26,541 nucleotides of DNA from a virus: the IMG/VR virus record IMGVR_UViG_3300043100_000036, positions 1-26,541 of that record; one strand, 5' to 3'. This document shows, piece after piece, positions 16,101 to 23,341 of this stretch. Every line of letters begins with the position of its first letter. The first letter of the stretch is position 1. Below the pieces are notes generated by a model, which saw only the letters and a program-made list of their open reading frames with translations, searched no databases and was not told the origin of the DNA. The translations under genes were made by a program, and so were the position numbers.

Positions 16101-16222
16101 ATCGGCTCGCCGGGGGAGAACGGCGAGCTCGGTGTCATCTGCGAAGCGGCTTCGCCGGCCTGGAAGCTGGCCGGGACGGTGCCGCCGAACGTCTTGGAGA
16201 TGCGGCGGGGGTCGACCACCAT
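13130..16222 (-). CDS. Portal - Nudix hydrolase - MuF fusion protein
   Basis: 1030 residues in one uninterrupted frame from ATG 16222 (AGGGGG upstream, 14 bases after terminase). Residues about 60-460 are a phage portal protein (FVPGTNISTRPRIHERVAFE, LYRLRNRRGDAVGLRVVDGT, LIYQPFRKVPNSPYGKAPLE), the ring at the capsid vertex through which DNA passes. A Pro-rich linker (460-600) carries GITSATGIYSYDL at 525-537. Residues about 605-735 are a Nudix domain. Its box at 642-664 has all consensus positions: G, five residues, E, seven residues, REWAEETGC. Residues about 770-1030 form a MuF-like minor head domain ending in the usual zinc-like pair, CPIC at 992-995 and HPRCRC at 1020-1025. Portal-MuF fusions are known; a complete Nudix domain between them is unusual. 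Nudix enzymes hydrolyse nucleoside diphosphates linked to another group, but the substrate here is unknown. Confidence 0.9.
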   Translation of the reverse strand: MVVDPRRISKTFGGTVPASFQAGEAASQMTPSSPFSPGEPIAPFDGYSRTPRSHNFVPGTNISTRPRIHERVAFETLRGLIEAYDVAQMCIWHRIDSIRSLEWSLVAKSGYGGDVSDAIDIGMQVLAMPDRNQPFSSWLASWLYDILAYDAGTLYRLRNRRGDAVGLRVVDGTTVAPLLDYWGNTPTAAQPGDPEPPAYVQYANGLPWGWLTVGDLIYQPFRKVPNSPYGKAPLETILLNANTDLRFQAYFLQRFTDGNIPEAFASAPEDWSPDQIEQFQEYWDGAMYGDQAAKHQIKWMPGGSTLAWSNEKDFTDGFSLFLMRKTAAAYHVVPADLGFTENVNKSSGESQADVQHRVGDLPLLRHISGILSRFLQNDLGLPLDFIFDLGEEQADRLQQAQADKIYLELGVIGGSDIREMRYGLPEPDGQPMPRFISTTRSGPIPLASLYALAGQIDPETAAPEPGTQLPHAVFGGAEGVVPNPPIKTTPLAEEEFGPSAMPPAPPPQPVAKDSEGGGPAMPTAGITSATGIYSYDLAGHQHDEEPDDAQEAAKAAELAAFKRFVKARRRDRRWRDFTFTATDKIAAHNLNDSGRLAVRKASGEVAVAGLAVQAADTARVLMLQRALDPEDPASGMWEFPGGHLEGEESPLQGAWREWAEETGCMPPPGAQGGTWTSPNGIYQGIVWTVPSEGCVPICGDRDQIPNPDDPDGDITEALAWWDPDLLPGNPAVRQELLDNIDAALAALGGESVAKAAYPKGDAPTKGAPADWPGWQHDEAAANYWSEQIASSFKATLTVTAAEQLARDYLAKHQLPADSSKLDKARLTAETSEWLAARQLDLAKPLAKILPKVHADGYLIGLLSAKAAAAGKKRLKLDSWTPGDTDQALRAIADNEADEDYGQLADDAPGAAQHMADTRHDDLVRILVAGLLAGATALVLGRLLRDSLGSLSTALGIAVTEITRSSGLAALVGYRQAGVTQGQWVLDPSVNTCPICIANAGAGPRPIGAAYPSGNAYPPVHPRCRCSVVPA

Positions 16223-16236
16223 GAACCCCCTGTCGG

Positions 16237-17634
16237 TCAGCTTCGGGATCGGAAGTTGACGTCGCGGGCGGCCTGGAGGGCCGCGCCGGGGTCCTGCTCC
16301 TCGACGCCCGACTGGGGCTGCGGGGCGGGGGCGCCCTGGGTGGCGTTGGCCTCTTCGGCCTTGCGCCGGTAGTGCTCGATCCACAGGTGGGCGCTGAAGT
16401 TGTCGGTCAGCTCGGTCACCGCCCATACGAGCGCGTCCATGCGGTCGGGGCTCGTGCCGGACTGCGGTGTCCACGTAGTCATCTGGTCTTCGAGCTTCGG
16501 CAGCGGACCAACGTGATGGACACGCTGCTGCTCGTACAGGGCGGCGACGGGCTCGGCTCGCTGGACCTTGCCGCGGGACGCGGAGATGACCTTCACCGAA
16601 GCGCGCTTGTCGACCTGGAGGATCGTCGACTCGACCATGTCGCCGCCAAAGTTCCTCTCGGCCACGATCCGGTCGGCAGCGAATTCGTGGTAGGCCGCGA
16701 CCGCGCGCGACGCCCAGCCGTGAGGCGACATCGAGCAGGACCGGTCCGCGAGGACGTACAGCTCCCCATCGACACCCAGGCCTGCCACGACAATGCCCTG
16801 CTCGTCGCTGTTCGGGCCGGTGCCGCCGGACGGGTCCACGGCGACGACGATCCGTTGCAGGTCCGGTGCTGACTGGACGCGGCCCTCGTCGAGGTCGTTG
16901 ATGGTCCACAGTGCGCCCTCGACGTCATCGAGGAGTTCGCCGAGGAGTTCCTGGCGCCCGATGCGCGTGCCCTCGTAGGTCGCGAGGACCTGCTCGCGGA
17001 ACGAGGGGGCGAGGTTGGCGAGGTTGTCGTAGGTGGAGCCCCGGGTCACCACGGTGGAGGGGCGTCCGAGGACGGTGCGGGTCAGCGCATTGGGCTTGGG
17101 GGTGGTCGTGACCAGGCATCGGGGCGCGGTGCCGAGGCGCAGCCCGAGCATGAGGTTGTTCCATGCCGTGTCGAGGACGTCGCCCTTTGGGGCGTCGGTC
17201 CAGGCGGCGGCTTCGTCGGCCCAGGCGAAGTGGTGCTGAGGGCCTCGTAGTTGGGAGGGGACTTCAGCGGAGTAGGTCTGTGCGACGGAGCCGTTCGGCC
17301 AGGTGAGGCGCCGTTTCGTCGACTGGTAGATCGGCGTGCTGTCGTGGGCGACGGCGAGGATTCCCGACTCGCCTTCGATCATGACGTCGCGGACGTCTGC
17401 CGGTGTGCGGCCGACCAGGGCGATGCGGCAGCCGGGGTGGGTGGTGGCCTGCTCCTGGACCCATTCGGCGGCGGACCGGGTTTTGCCGCATCCGCGTCCG
17501 GCGATGAACGCCCAGGTGAGCCAGGAGCCGTCGGGCGGCAGCTGCTCGGGGCGGGCGATCTTCCGCCAGGGGAGCGGCCGAATGGTCTCGAAGTCGCGGG
17601 CCGCGAATTCGACCCAGTCCGGGGAAACGGTCAC
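16237..17634 (-). CDS. Terminase large subunit
   Basis: 465 residues from GTG 17634, with GGGAGG upstream. It is the ATPase-nuclease motor that cuts concatemeric phage DNA and pumps it through the portal. Walker A is GRGCGKT at 46-52. Walker B is HHFAWADEA at 134-142 (D140, E141). A TTTPK motif at 176-180 is the expected coupling motif. The RNase H-like nuclease half begins at AVDPSGG (D267), continues at VAERNFGGD (E327) and ends at TSPDRMDAL (D397, D400), so the acidic cluster is intact. The length is normal for the family. It is followed closely by the portal fusion and preceded by the small subunit 15 bases upstream. Confidence 0.95.
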   Translation of the reverse strand: MTVSPDWVEFAARDFETIRPLPWRKIARPEQLPPDGSWLTWAFIAGRGCGKTRSAAEWVQEQATTHPGCRIALVGRTPADVRDVMIEGESGILAVAHDSTPIYQSTKRRLTWPNGSVAQTYSAEVPSQLRGPQHHFAWADEAAAWTDAPKGDVLDTAWNNLMLGLRLGTAPRCLVTTTPKPNALTRTVLGRPSTVVTRGSTYDNLANLAPSFREQVLATYEGTRIGRQELLGELLDDVEGALWTINDLDEGRVQSAPDLQRIVVAVDPSGGTGPNSDEQGIVVAGLGVDGELYVLADRSCSMSPHGWASRAVAAYHEFAADRIVAERNFGGDMVESTILQVDKRASVKVISASRGKVQRAEPVAALYEQQRVHHVGPLPKLEDQMTTWTPQSGTSPDRMDALVWAVTELTDNFSAHLWIEHYRRKAEEANATQGAPAPQPQSGVEEQDPGAALQAARDVNFRSRS

Positions 17635-17649
17635 TGCCGCCTCCCCGGT

Positions 17650-18414
17650 TCAGGATGCGAGGGCGCGCAGATGCCGCGGCACGATGTCGGGCACCCGCTG
17701 CAACTGTTCGGCGCTGAGATTGAGGTCGTCCAGGACGGCCCGGATCACCTGGGCCACCAGTTGTCCCTGCTGTTCGGCGAGCCTGACGCGACGCTCCTCG
17801 ATGCCAGCCTTGATTGCTTCGGCGCAGACGCGGACGAGGTGGCTGCGTTCCTGCTGGTAGAGCTTGAGCCAGATGCTGGCGGTGGCTTCCTCGGTCTCGC
17901 CCCAGTCGTCGCCGCCGGTCTTGCGGCGGGTCCTGCTCCAGATCAGCGGCTGTTCGCCGCTGTTGGTGAGTTCACCCTGTTCGATCTCCTGGACGCGCTC
18001 GCGCAGCCAGGCAACGTGGCCGGCGGTCCACTGGACTTCGTCGAGGAGGGCTTCGGTGGCGGTGGTCTTGATCTTGCGGCCGTAGGTCTCCACCAGCTCA
18101 CGTGCCCTTTCCTCGGCGAGCCGGCGTGCTGCGGCGGCCCGGTTGTGGGCCGCCTTGCCGCCGTGCAATCCGCAGATCGTCTGGCCCTTCATGGCGTAAC
18201 TGGTGCACCGCAGGCCCGCCTTGCCCTCCTGGTTGTTGCGGGAGTAGCGGGCGACGCAGCGGCGCTCGTCGGGCACGTAGTGGGCCTGGCAGAACTCGCG
18301 GCTGGGGTCGATGTAGCGCTCGCACTGCTGGCCGATTTTGTACTCGTCCCGGTGCTTGGGGCCGTAGATCCCGGCGCACCGGACGTCACCGGGCTGCCGC
18401 TTGCGCTCGCCCAT
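17650..18414 (-). CDS. Terminase small subunit (zinc-knuckle actinophage type)
   Basis: 254 residues from ATG 18414, chosen because GAGGAGGCGGC precedes it; the frame is open further upstream without a ribosome site. The C-terminal two thirds (TATEALLDEVQWTAGHVAWL, AAIKAGIEERRVRLAEQQGQ, LVAQVIRAVLDD) match small terminase proteins of actinophages, helical DNA-recognition subunits that load the large subunit on packaging sites. The N-terminus carries Cys/His knuckles: C31...C42-x2-H45 (FCQAH) and C70...C81-x2-H84 followed by GGK (ICGLHGGK). Relatives I recall have one such CxxHGGK element, so a doubled array here would be an elaboration. It sits directly upstream of the large subunit. Confidence 0.85.
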   Translation of the reverse strand: MGERKRQPGDVRCAGIYGPKHRDEYKIGQQCERYIDPSREFCQAHYVPDERRCVARYSRNNQEGKAGLRCTSYAMKGQTICGLHGGKAAHNRAAAARRLAEERARELVETYGRKIKTTATEALLDEVQWTAGHVAWLRERVQEIEQGELTNSGEQPLIWSRTRRKTGGDDWGETEEATASIWLKLYQQERSHLVRVCAEAIKAGIEERRVRLAEQQGQLVAQVIRAVLDDLNLSAEQLQRVPDIVPRHLRALAS

Positions 18415-18506
18415 GCCGCCTCCTCGCCCGCTATTGCAGTGGCGCGCATCCGGCGCGGCCTGCGTCTGTGTGGATGCCGATGCTGCTGGCCGTTTGACCG
18501 CCGGGT

Positions 18507-20630
18507 TCAGACGGCATGCCACGCGCCCCCTTGCGGGATCACGGTGATCGCCGCGTTCGGGGTGGTGAGGGTGGCGGTCGAGGCTCCGTCGATGGTCTGG
18601 CCGTCGATGGCGGCGATGGTGACGGCATTGCCGGAACCGTCGGTCTTCTTGATCGTGTAGCTGTTCGGGGTGTACAGGGCGCTGATCAGCGTGACGGTGA
18701 CCGGCCCGCTGGAGGCGTTCACCAGCACCGTGTTGTCCAGAACCGTGACGCTGTAGTTCGCCGACACTGCGGTGACCGGGTACGCCGCCTGACCGTTGAC
18801 GATCTTCAGGCCGGTCGGGTGGGCGACGCTGATGTTCGCCGGGGTGTACAGGCCCGTCAGCGTCACCGTACCGAGCAGTGCTGCGAGGCCGTTGCCGCTG
18901 GTGTTGTCGGCGAACGTCGGGCTACCGGACTCGGTGTCGATGATCGCGTAGAGCCACGGGCCGATGCCGCCGGAGCCGACGCCGATGCAGTACACCTCGT
19001 TGGTGCAGCCCTCGATCGACAGCTGTGTCGCTGTCACCCCGTGGGTCGCACCTACCGAGCCGTAGTACAGGCCCACGACGCACAGCGCCGACCAGCAGTA
19101 CAACAGCCTGCCGGTGACGATGTCGGTGTGCTCCGTCGCGAACAGCGCGTACGTGTATCCGCCGTGGCAGCTGATGTTCCGGATCGAACAGTTGTCGTTG
19201 TTCCCGGCCGCGGGCATCAGCAGGCCGATGGACAGGCCGTTGGCGAACTGGTTCGGCGACACGAAGTCGCCGGCGGGGACGTTGCCGGTGGTGCCGTACG
19301 CGAAGTCGAACAGGTTGGCCTCGGCGAGCCCGCTGAAGTCCGCCGCCGAGTACGTCAGGCCGTAGAGGCTGTACGTCGTCAGGATCGACAGGTCCTTGAG
19401 CGTGACCAGCATGTTCGAGTAGACACCCGGGGAGACACCGTAGCCGCCGGGTTGTGCCGGTCCGCCGAGTACGCAGGGGTTGCCGCTGGTGCTGATGCTG
19501 GTCGACTGCGCGCCGGTGCTGCTGAAGACGCCGAAGGAGACCAGCGTGGAGCCACCGAGCGTCGGGACGGTCTGCTGCCAGTGCTGTAGACCGCTGCCGT
19601 TCGCGACACCCTGGATCGTGATCGAGACCTTGCTGCCGGTCGTCGCGACCGGGGCGCCAAGGGTCAGCTGCGCGTTCCCGAGAGTCGAGCCGCCAGTCTG
19701 GAGCGCCCCGGCGATGCCGTAGAACGAGCCCGACCCGACAGGGATGTAGACCACGGCCGACCCGTGGACCTCGGCATAGGCGAGCGCGGCGTTGATCGCG
19801 GCCTGAATGTGGGCGGTGTCGTCACTGGCGAGCATGACCATCGCGCCGCTGACCGTCGTCGAGGCCGTAGCGGACAGCACGGCGGTGGTGCTGTTCGTGA
19901 CGGAGTCGACCTGCGCGATGAAGCTCGTGACACCGGTCGGGGCCGCGCCCTTGACCATGACGTACCGGCCGACGTCCGCCGAAGTGAACGCCGCAGTCGC
20001 CGACGTCAGGACCGCGCTGCTGGCGGTCATCGCACCGTCCGTGACGACCCGGCCGTCACCCTTCGCCCCGTAGGCCGCGACGTTGAAGATCCACGGGCCA
20101 ACGTGGGCAGCACCGGTCCAGGTGGCCGTCGTTGAGGTGCTGGCCGCGAAGACCGTGCCTGCTGTGGCGCTGCCTGAGACCGCAACACCGTCGACCTTGA
20201 GGACTGACGGTGCCGTAGCGGTTCCGCCGAGGTCTCCGGCGAGTTGGACGATGCCCTCTGCGCCGGTGGTGGCCGAGCCGGCGGTTGCCGCGACGCCAAG
20301 GCCGAGATTCGCCCGCGCGGTGCTGGCGTTCTCTACGTCGGACAGGTTGTTTGCGGCGACGAGTGCCCCGAGGCCGGCGGCGGTGATGGTGACCGCGCCG
20401 GTTTCGTCGTTGACGGAGGTGACGCCGGAGGCGCCCCCGAAGGTGATGCCGGAGTCCGGCCAGGTCCCGGCCTTGGGCCCGTAGAAGACTGCCGAGGTGG
20501 GGTAGTCGGTGAGGTCGACGTAGTAGTCGCCGTCCACTCCGACGGTGGTGCTGGGAGCGCCTTCCCCGGGGATGATCGTGTTCCCGGCGGGGCCCTGGAT
20601 GCCGGTGGGGGAGATGACGACGGTCGTCAC
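18507..20630 (-). CDS. Tail fibre / tailspike-like protein with pectate-lyase beta-helix
   Basis: 707 residues from GTG 20630, with GGAGG 6 bases upstream. Residues 8-20 hold a short collagen-like start (PTGIQGPAGN). Residues 24-60 resemble a fibre neck (GVDGDYYVDLTDYPTSAVFY), and 93-113 hold a fibre-type repeat (NNLSDVENASTARANLGLG). From about 180 (WIFNVAAYGAKGDGRVVTDG ... DDTAHIQAAINAALAYA ... AVVYIPVGSG) it follows the pectate-lyase-3/GH28 right-handed beta-helix used by tailspikes to bind or cleave surface polysaccharide. The C-terminal ~100 residues are a small beta cap (SANYSVTVLDNTVLVNASSG). It probably mediates host recognition. Fibre genes usually follow the tape measure; here the gene lies just upstream of terminase. 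Confidence 0.82.
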   Translation of the reverse strand: MTTVVISPTGIQGPAGNTIIPGEGAPSTTVGVDGDYYVDLTDYPTSAVFYGPKAGTWPDSGITFGGASGVTSVNDETGAVTITAAGLGALVAANNLSDVENASTARANLGLGVAATAGSATTGAEGIVQLAGDLGGTATAPSVLKVDGVAVSGSATAGTVFAASTSTTATWTGAAHVGPWIFNVAAYGAKGDGRVVTDGAMTASSAVLTSATAAFTSADVGRYVMVKGAAPTGVTSFIAQVDSVTNSTTAVLSATASTTVSGAMVMLASDDTAHIQAAINAALAYAEVHGSAVVYIPVGSGSFYGIAGALQTGGSTLGNAQLTLGAPVATTGSKVSITIQGVANGSGLQHWQQTVPTLGGSTLVSFGVFSSTGAQSTSISTSGNPCVLGGPAQPGGYGVSPGVYSNMLVTLKDLSILTTYSLYGLTYSAADFSGLAEANLFDFAYGTTGNVPAGDFVSPNQFANGLSIGLLMPAAGNNDNCSIRNISCHGGYTYALFATEHTDIVTGRLLYCWSALCVVGLYYGSVGATHGVTATQLSIEGCTNEVYCIGVGSGGIGPWLYAIIDTESGSPTFADNTSGNGLAALLGTVTLTGLYTPANISVAHPTGLKIVNGQAAYPVTAVSANYSVTVLDNTVLVNASSGPVTVTLISALYTPNSYTIKKTDGSGNAVTIAAIDGQTIDGASTATLTTPNAAITVIPQGGAWHAV

Positions 20631-20640
20631 TGGGTCCTCC

Positions 20641-21012
20641 TCACGGCAGCGGGACGAGCTGGCAGAAGGAGGTGCCGGTGACGAGGTCGGTCTGGCTCGG
20701 TGTCCCGGGGTTCATCCACAGGGCGTATGGGTCGGCAGACTGCCCGAGGAGTGCGGTGGCTGTGGGCGACAGGACAACCATGATCGTGGCCGTTTCGACC
20801 GTGACGGTGATGTAGCCCTGGCTGCTTGACTCGACCGAGTTGACGGAGATCAGGGCGGGCTCGGCCGTGTCTGAGGTGCTGGGCCTGACGACGAAGCGGA
20901 ACGTCGCGGTGCTGATGTCAGCTGGGGCGCCGTTGCTGAGGAGTTGGTAGCACTGTGGCCATTGGCTTCCGGCGGCGACGTTGATCTGGACTTGGTTGGG
21001 CAGTCCCGGCAC
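20641..21012 (-). CDS. Beta-rich fibre-associated protein
   Basis: 123 residues from GTG 21012. The sequence (ISTATFRFVVRPSTSDTAEP, TATALLGQSADPYALWMNPG, TDLVTGTSFCQLVPLP) has the pattern of small Ig-like phage proteins encoded next to fibres. These show a conserved sensing strand, a middle T..L..G...Y.L.. turn, and a final strand describing a range or value. Such proteins are thought to attach or cap distal tail parts. It ends 10 bases before the fibre start, with the fibre ribosome site in the gap, so both are probably one operon. The ribosome site for this gene is distant or weak and lies in a hairpin. Confidence 0.7.
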   Translation of the reverse strand: MPGLPNQVQINVAAGSQWPQCYQLLSNGAPADISTATFRFVVRPSTSDTAEPALISVNSVESSSQGYITVTVETATIMVVLSPTATALLGQSADPYALWMNPGTPSQTDLVTGTSFCQLVPLP

Positions 21013-21018
21013 AGGTCA

Positions 21019-21049
21019 CCGCCCTCCCGTGGAGTAGGCGAGAGGGCGG
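21019..21049 (-). promoter_or_regulatory. Hairpin covering the ribosome site of the fibre-associated gene
   Basis: CCGCCCTC at 21019-21026 and GAGGGCGG at 21042-21049 are exact complements with a 15-base loop. In the minus-strand RNA the second arm (GAGGGCGG) contains the purine-rich sequence nearest the GTG start at 21012. The stem could limit translation of this gene or mark a processing point after the gene ending at 21069. There is no T-tract. Confidence 0.4.
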
Positions 21050-21068
21050 CAGCCGGGCTGGGGCTGGG

Positions 21069-21299
21069 TCAGCTGGCGGGGGTGTCGCCGCTGGCGAGGA
21101 GCTTCGCGATCTCGGCGGCGAGGGCGGTGACGTCGACCTTGCCCTCGGCGAAGGCCTGGACGAAGTCGGCGACGATGTCCTTGCGGAGCTGGGCGAGCAT
21201 GGGGCCGGCGTCGGCTTCCAGGGCGGTGACGACCTCGTGGACCTCGTCCTCGCCGAGGTCGAAGAAGTGGGCGAGGGCGGCCTTGAGCTTGGTAAACAT
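21069..21299 (-). CDS. Small acidic helical protein, unknown function
   Basis: 76 residues from ATG 21299, with GGAG about 6 bases upstream. The sequence is almost entirely helical and acidic (FFDLGEDEVHEVVTALEADA, KDIVADFVQAFAEGKVDVTA). It has no hydrophobic segment long enough for a membrane span, so it is not a holin. I do not recognise the family. It sits between a small-protein operon and the fibre genes; a virion or assembly accessory role is possible but not shown. Confidence 0.65.
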   Translation of the reverse strand: MFTKLKAALAHFFDLGEDEVHEVVTALEADAGPMLAQLRKDIVADFVQAFAEGKVDVTALAAEIAKLLASGDTPAS

Positions 21300-21325
21300 G
21301 GTGTCTCCTGGGGGTGAGGGTTGGG

Positions 21326-21991
21326 TTAGCGGCGGTACATGGCCCGGTTGACCCAGGCGCGCTGGAGCGTCTTGTCGACGTGCCGCCGGATCAGGTCAGC
21401 GAGTTCGCGTTCGCTGATGACGCTGCCGGACACGTTGATCGTCACGGTGATCGGGGCGGGTGGCTCCGGTTCGGGCTCGTCGTGGCGCCCGTCGCTGTCG
21501 CACGGCCAGTGCCAGGAGTACTGAGGGCGGCTTGGGCTGTCCTGTGCTACGCGATCGGCGGTGCGCCACGGTTTGTCCGGGTGGGCCATGAGCAGCACGG
21601 TTCCGTCGCCGTGGACCGCTCCGATGTAGACGTCCATGCAGGGGTCGCCTCGACGCAAGAGGTGGACGCGATCCCCGACCTCGGGCAGCGACTCGGTCTT
21701 GACCGGCATGTCGGCATCGGCGGCGTCGATGAGGGGAAGACCGTGACGATTCAGGTACTCATCGGGTGTCGTCACGCCGTCCTGTATCCACTTCTCGGCG
21801 GCGTCGTTACTGGGTTCCAGCTCGTATCTGGACCAGTGGCCGTGCTGGAATCGGGCCACCGTTAGCAGGTCGCTGCTGCGTTGCTCGCGGTTGACATGCA
21901 GGTCGCCGCCGTCGTCCACGTAGACGCTGTCGCAGGGGAGTTCGCGCGGGGCGTGGTCGTCCCGGTGGACGCGGATGCTGTAGCGGCTCAC
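21326..21991 (-). CDS. Unknown phage protein with tail-protein-like C-terminus
   Basis: 221 residues from GTG 21991, which overlaps the previous gene's TGA (GTGA) and has GGAGG 7 bases upstream; a GTG at 22009 is less likely. The N-terminal part (YSIRVHRDDHAPRELPCDSV, YVDDGGDLHVNR) is beta-rich. The middle (PEVGDRVHLLRRGDPCMDVY) looks like a small barrel. The C-terminal ~45 residues (ITVTINVSGSVISERELADL IRRHVDKTLQR in two parts) match the beta-then-helix ending found at the C-termini of many tape measure and minor tail proteins. That ending suggests a link to the virion, but there is no direct evidence. Function unknown. Confidence 0.65.
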   Translation of the reverse strand: MSRYSIRVHRDDHAPRELPCDSVYVDDGGDLHVNREQRSSDLLTVARFQHGHWSRYELEPSNDAAEKWIQDGVTTPDEYLNRHGLPLIDAADADMPVKTESLPEVGDRVHLLRRGDPCMDVYIGAVHGDGTVLLMAHPDKPWRTADRVAQDSPSRPQYSWHWPCDSDGRHDEPEPEPPAPITVTINVSGSVISERELADLIRRHVDKTLQRAWVNRAMYRR

Positions 21992-22167
21992 GCTGTCGCC
22001 TCCGCGCACCGTTTGCAGGGCAGTTGCCGGTGGTGCACCGAGCAGGACAGGTCGCGGGCGGCCTCGTAGCGGGGCGCGGGGCCGTTGTAGAACGCGAACT
22101 TCCGCGCCTGGTCACGGGACGCGGCACGACGCTGAGAACGCGGCCAAGGGAAGGCGAGGTTGGACAT
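21988..22167 (-). CDS. 59-residue protein with Cys/His knuckle
   Basis: ATG 22167 follows GGAG by 8 bases, and the TGA overlaps the next GTG. The protein begins MSNLAFPWPRSQRR and ends with a zinc-knuckle-like cluster (CSVHHRQLPCKRC: C-x2-HH-x4-C-x2-C) near residues 43-55. The basic first half and metal-binding tail suggest nucleic-acid or protein binding. The gene is very short, but the ribosome site, the GTGA coupling and the Cys/His pattern support it. Confidence 0.6.
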   Translation of the reverse strand: MSNLAFPWPRSQRRAASRDQARKFAFYNGPAPRYEAARDLSCSVHHRQLPCKRCAEATA

Positions 22168-22200
22168 GAGGGTGCTCCGAGGGTGAGCGGTGAGGGTGGT

Positions 22201-22416
22201 CTAGCAGGGGAGGTGCCAACTGCCCGGCTCCTCCGCGCCGGGCGTGCAGGTGAACACGGTCCGCCCGGGCCGCGGGTCCTGCGGATCGGTGCTCCAGGGG
22301 ACGTCCGCAAGGCAGAGGTGTGTGGGTGTCATGTGCGCGTGGACGTGCATCGGGGCGCAGGTGCCGTCGCGGTCGACGTAGTGGACCGGGGTGCCAATGG
22401 CGGGCAGGTCAGACAT
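22201..22416 (-). CDS. 71-residue hypothetical protein
   Basis: ATG 22416 overlaps the end of the upstream gene by 8 bases, implying coupled translation. The sequence (PAIGTPVHYVDRDGTCAPMH, VHAHMTPTHLCLADVPW) is typical of short beta-rich actinophage proteins with a PVHYV...G start. Cys and His residues (C20, H24, H26, H28, C35) could bind metal. I cannot assign a function. Confidence 0.65.
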   Translation of the reverse strand: MSDLPAIGTPVHYVDRDGTCAPMHVHAHMTPTHLCLADVPWSTDPQDPRPGRTVFTCTPGAEEPGSWHLPC

Positions 22417-22618
22417 CGTCGCCTCCGGTCGGGTCTGGGATGAACTCGGCGCCGGGCCCGCGCGCTGGGCAGGCGATCCCGTCGTGCCACCAGCGGCCCT
22501 CGTCGCACCACGCGTCTGCGCCGCAGCGGGAGCAGCGGCCGGGGATCGGGTCCCAGTCGGCGGGCAACGTGAACGGGGAGGCGACGGCGCGGTGCGGGTC
22601 GTCGGACGGGACGGTCAA
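22409..22618 (-). CDS. 69-residue zinc-finger-like protein
   Basis: TTG 22618 is chosen because its TTGA overlaps the stop of the upstream gene and GGAG lies 8 bases before it; the longer open frame to 22816 only shadows that gene. The core (PGRCSRCGADAWCDEGRWWH, DGIACPARG) has CxxC...C...H...C, consistent with one zinc site. Similar single-zinc small proteins are frequent in Streptomyces phages. Function unknown. Confidence 0.6.
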   Translation of the reverse strand: MTVPSDDPHRAVASPFTLPADWDPIPGRCSRCGADAWCDEGRWWHDGIACPARGPGAEFIPDPTGGDDV

Positions 22619-22791
22619 GCCGGGGGCTCCTGGTGCTGTCCGGTGTGCTCGCGGATCGCGGTCTCGTCCAGGCTGGCAACCGCCTGGGCGGCGCCGTCGA
22701 CCTGGCGGCCGGTGAGCGTCAGGGTGGCGGGGATGGTGATGGCCTCGGCGCAGGCCGGGCACGGGACGGAGAGAGTGCCGAAGGCAGCCAT
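22615..22791 (-). CDS. 58-residue protein with CxxC
   Basis: ATG 22791 lies 2 bases after the upstream stop, with GGAG 8 bases before it inside the upstream gene. The sequence has one CPAC pair (VPCPACAEAITIPATLTLTG) and a helical C-terminus (AAQAVASLDETAIREHTGQH). It resembles half of a zinc ribbon. Tight spacing on both sides supports it as part of the small-gene operon. Function unknown. Confidence 0.6.
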   Translation of the reverse strand: MAAFGTLSVPCPACAEAITIPATLTLTGRQVDGAAQAVASLDETAIREHTGQHQEPPA

Positions 22792-22793
22792 CG

Positions 22794-23168
22794 TCAGCGC
22801 TCCGGCTTTGCCACACTCGCGACGGTCGAGACCTTCACGTCGTAGTGGCTCTCGTAGACCGTGTCGTTCGGGTCGATCTCGCGGGCTGCGAGGAGCCGCG
22901 CCGACGCGGAGCCCTTCTCGTCGGCCTCGCGCAGCAGGGCCTGGAGGGCGGAGAGGAGTTCTGCACCGTCCTGCACACGCTCGATCGAGACGAGGCAGTC
23001 GTTGCGGACGCTGTAGACGGCGGCGTTGTCGGAGTCCTTGAAGGTGGTGAATCCGCCCTCGGACTTGAAGTAGGCGGCGTCGACGCGGTTTGCGCACAGG
23101 GTGCGCATCCGGCCCGCGTCGGCGTGCTCGACGTTGACGATGTATCCGCGCAGTTCGGGCTTGGCCAT
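22794..23168 (-). CDS. 124-residue hypothetical phage protein
   Basis: ATG 23168 follows AGGAG by about 7 bases. The sequence (MAKPELRGYIVNVEHADAGR, YFKSEGGFTTFKDSDNAAVY, NDCLVSIERV) has alternating strands followed by a long helix (GAELLSALQALLREADEKGS) and a final strand (DTVYESHYDVKVSTVA). It is the first sizeable gene of the tightly packed operon running to 21.3 kb. No catalytic motif or zinc cluster is visible, and I do not recognise the family. Confidence 0.75.
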   Translation of the reverse strand: MAKPELRGYIVNVEHADAGRMRTLCANRVDAAYFKSEGGFTTFKDSDNAAVYSVRNDCLVSIERVQDGAELLSALQALLREADEKGSASARLLAAREIDPNDTVYESHYDVKVSTVASVAKPER

Positions 23169-23198
23169 GGTGATTCTCCTGGTGGTTGTGGTGGTGGT

Positions 23199-23339
23199 TC
23201 AGTCTTGGTCGTCGGCGTCCAGCTGCTGGCAGTTGCACGGCCAATCCGACTCGGTCCGGGCGCGGCACTGGCCGCCGCCGTTGTGCTCGGCGGCGAGGTG
23301 GCCGCAGCTACAGAAGATCCACGCGGTGGAGGCGGGCAT
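23199..23339 (-). CDS. 46-residue zinc-knuckle protein
   Basis: ATG 23339 is preceded by GAGGCGGTGACC, a ribosome-site context repeated exactly at the next upstream gene. The product (IFCSCGHLAAEHNGGGQCRA ... PCNCQQ) has CxC, H, H, C and CxC, enough ligands for one or two zinc ions. Short proteins of this kind occur repeatedly in actinophages. Function unknown. Confidence 0.6.
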   Translation of the reverse strand: MPASTAWIFCSCGHLAAEHNGGGQCRARTESDWPCNCQQLDADDQD

Positions 23340-23341
23340 GG

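Noticed and set aside
15095-16372. Plus-strand open frame (425 codons) opposite the portal domain
   Set aside because: Antisense shadow of the portal-Nudix-MuF gene; no domain recognisable and composition is implausible.
17251-18660. Plus-strand open frame (469 codons) opposite terminase genes
   Set aside because: Reads across two genes and a gap on the other strand, which both have strong family motifs; shadow of third-position GC bias.
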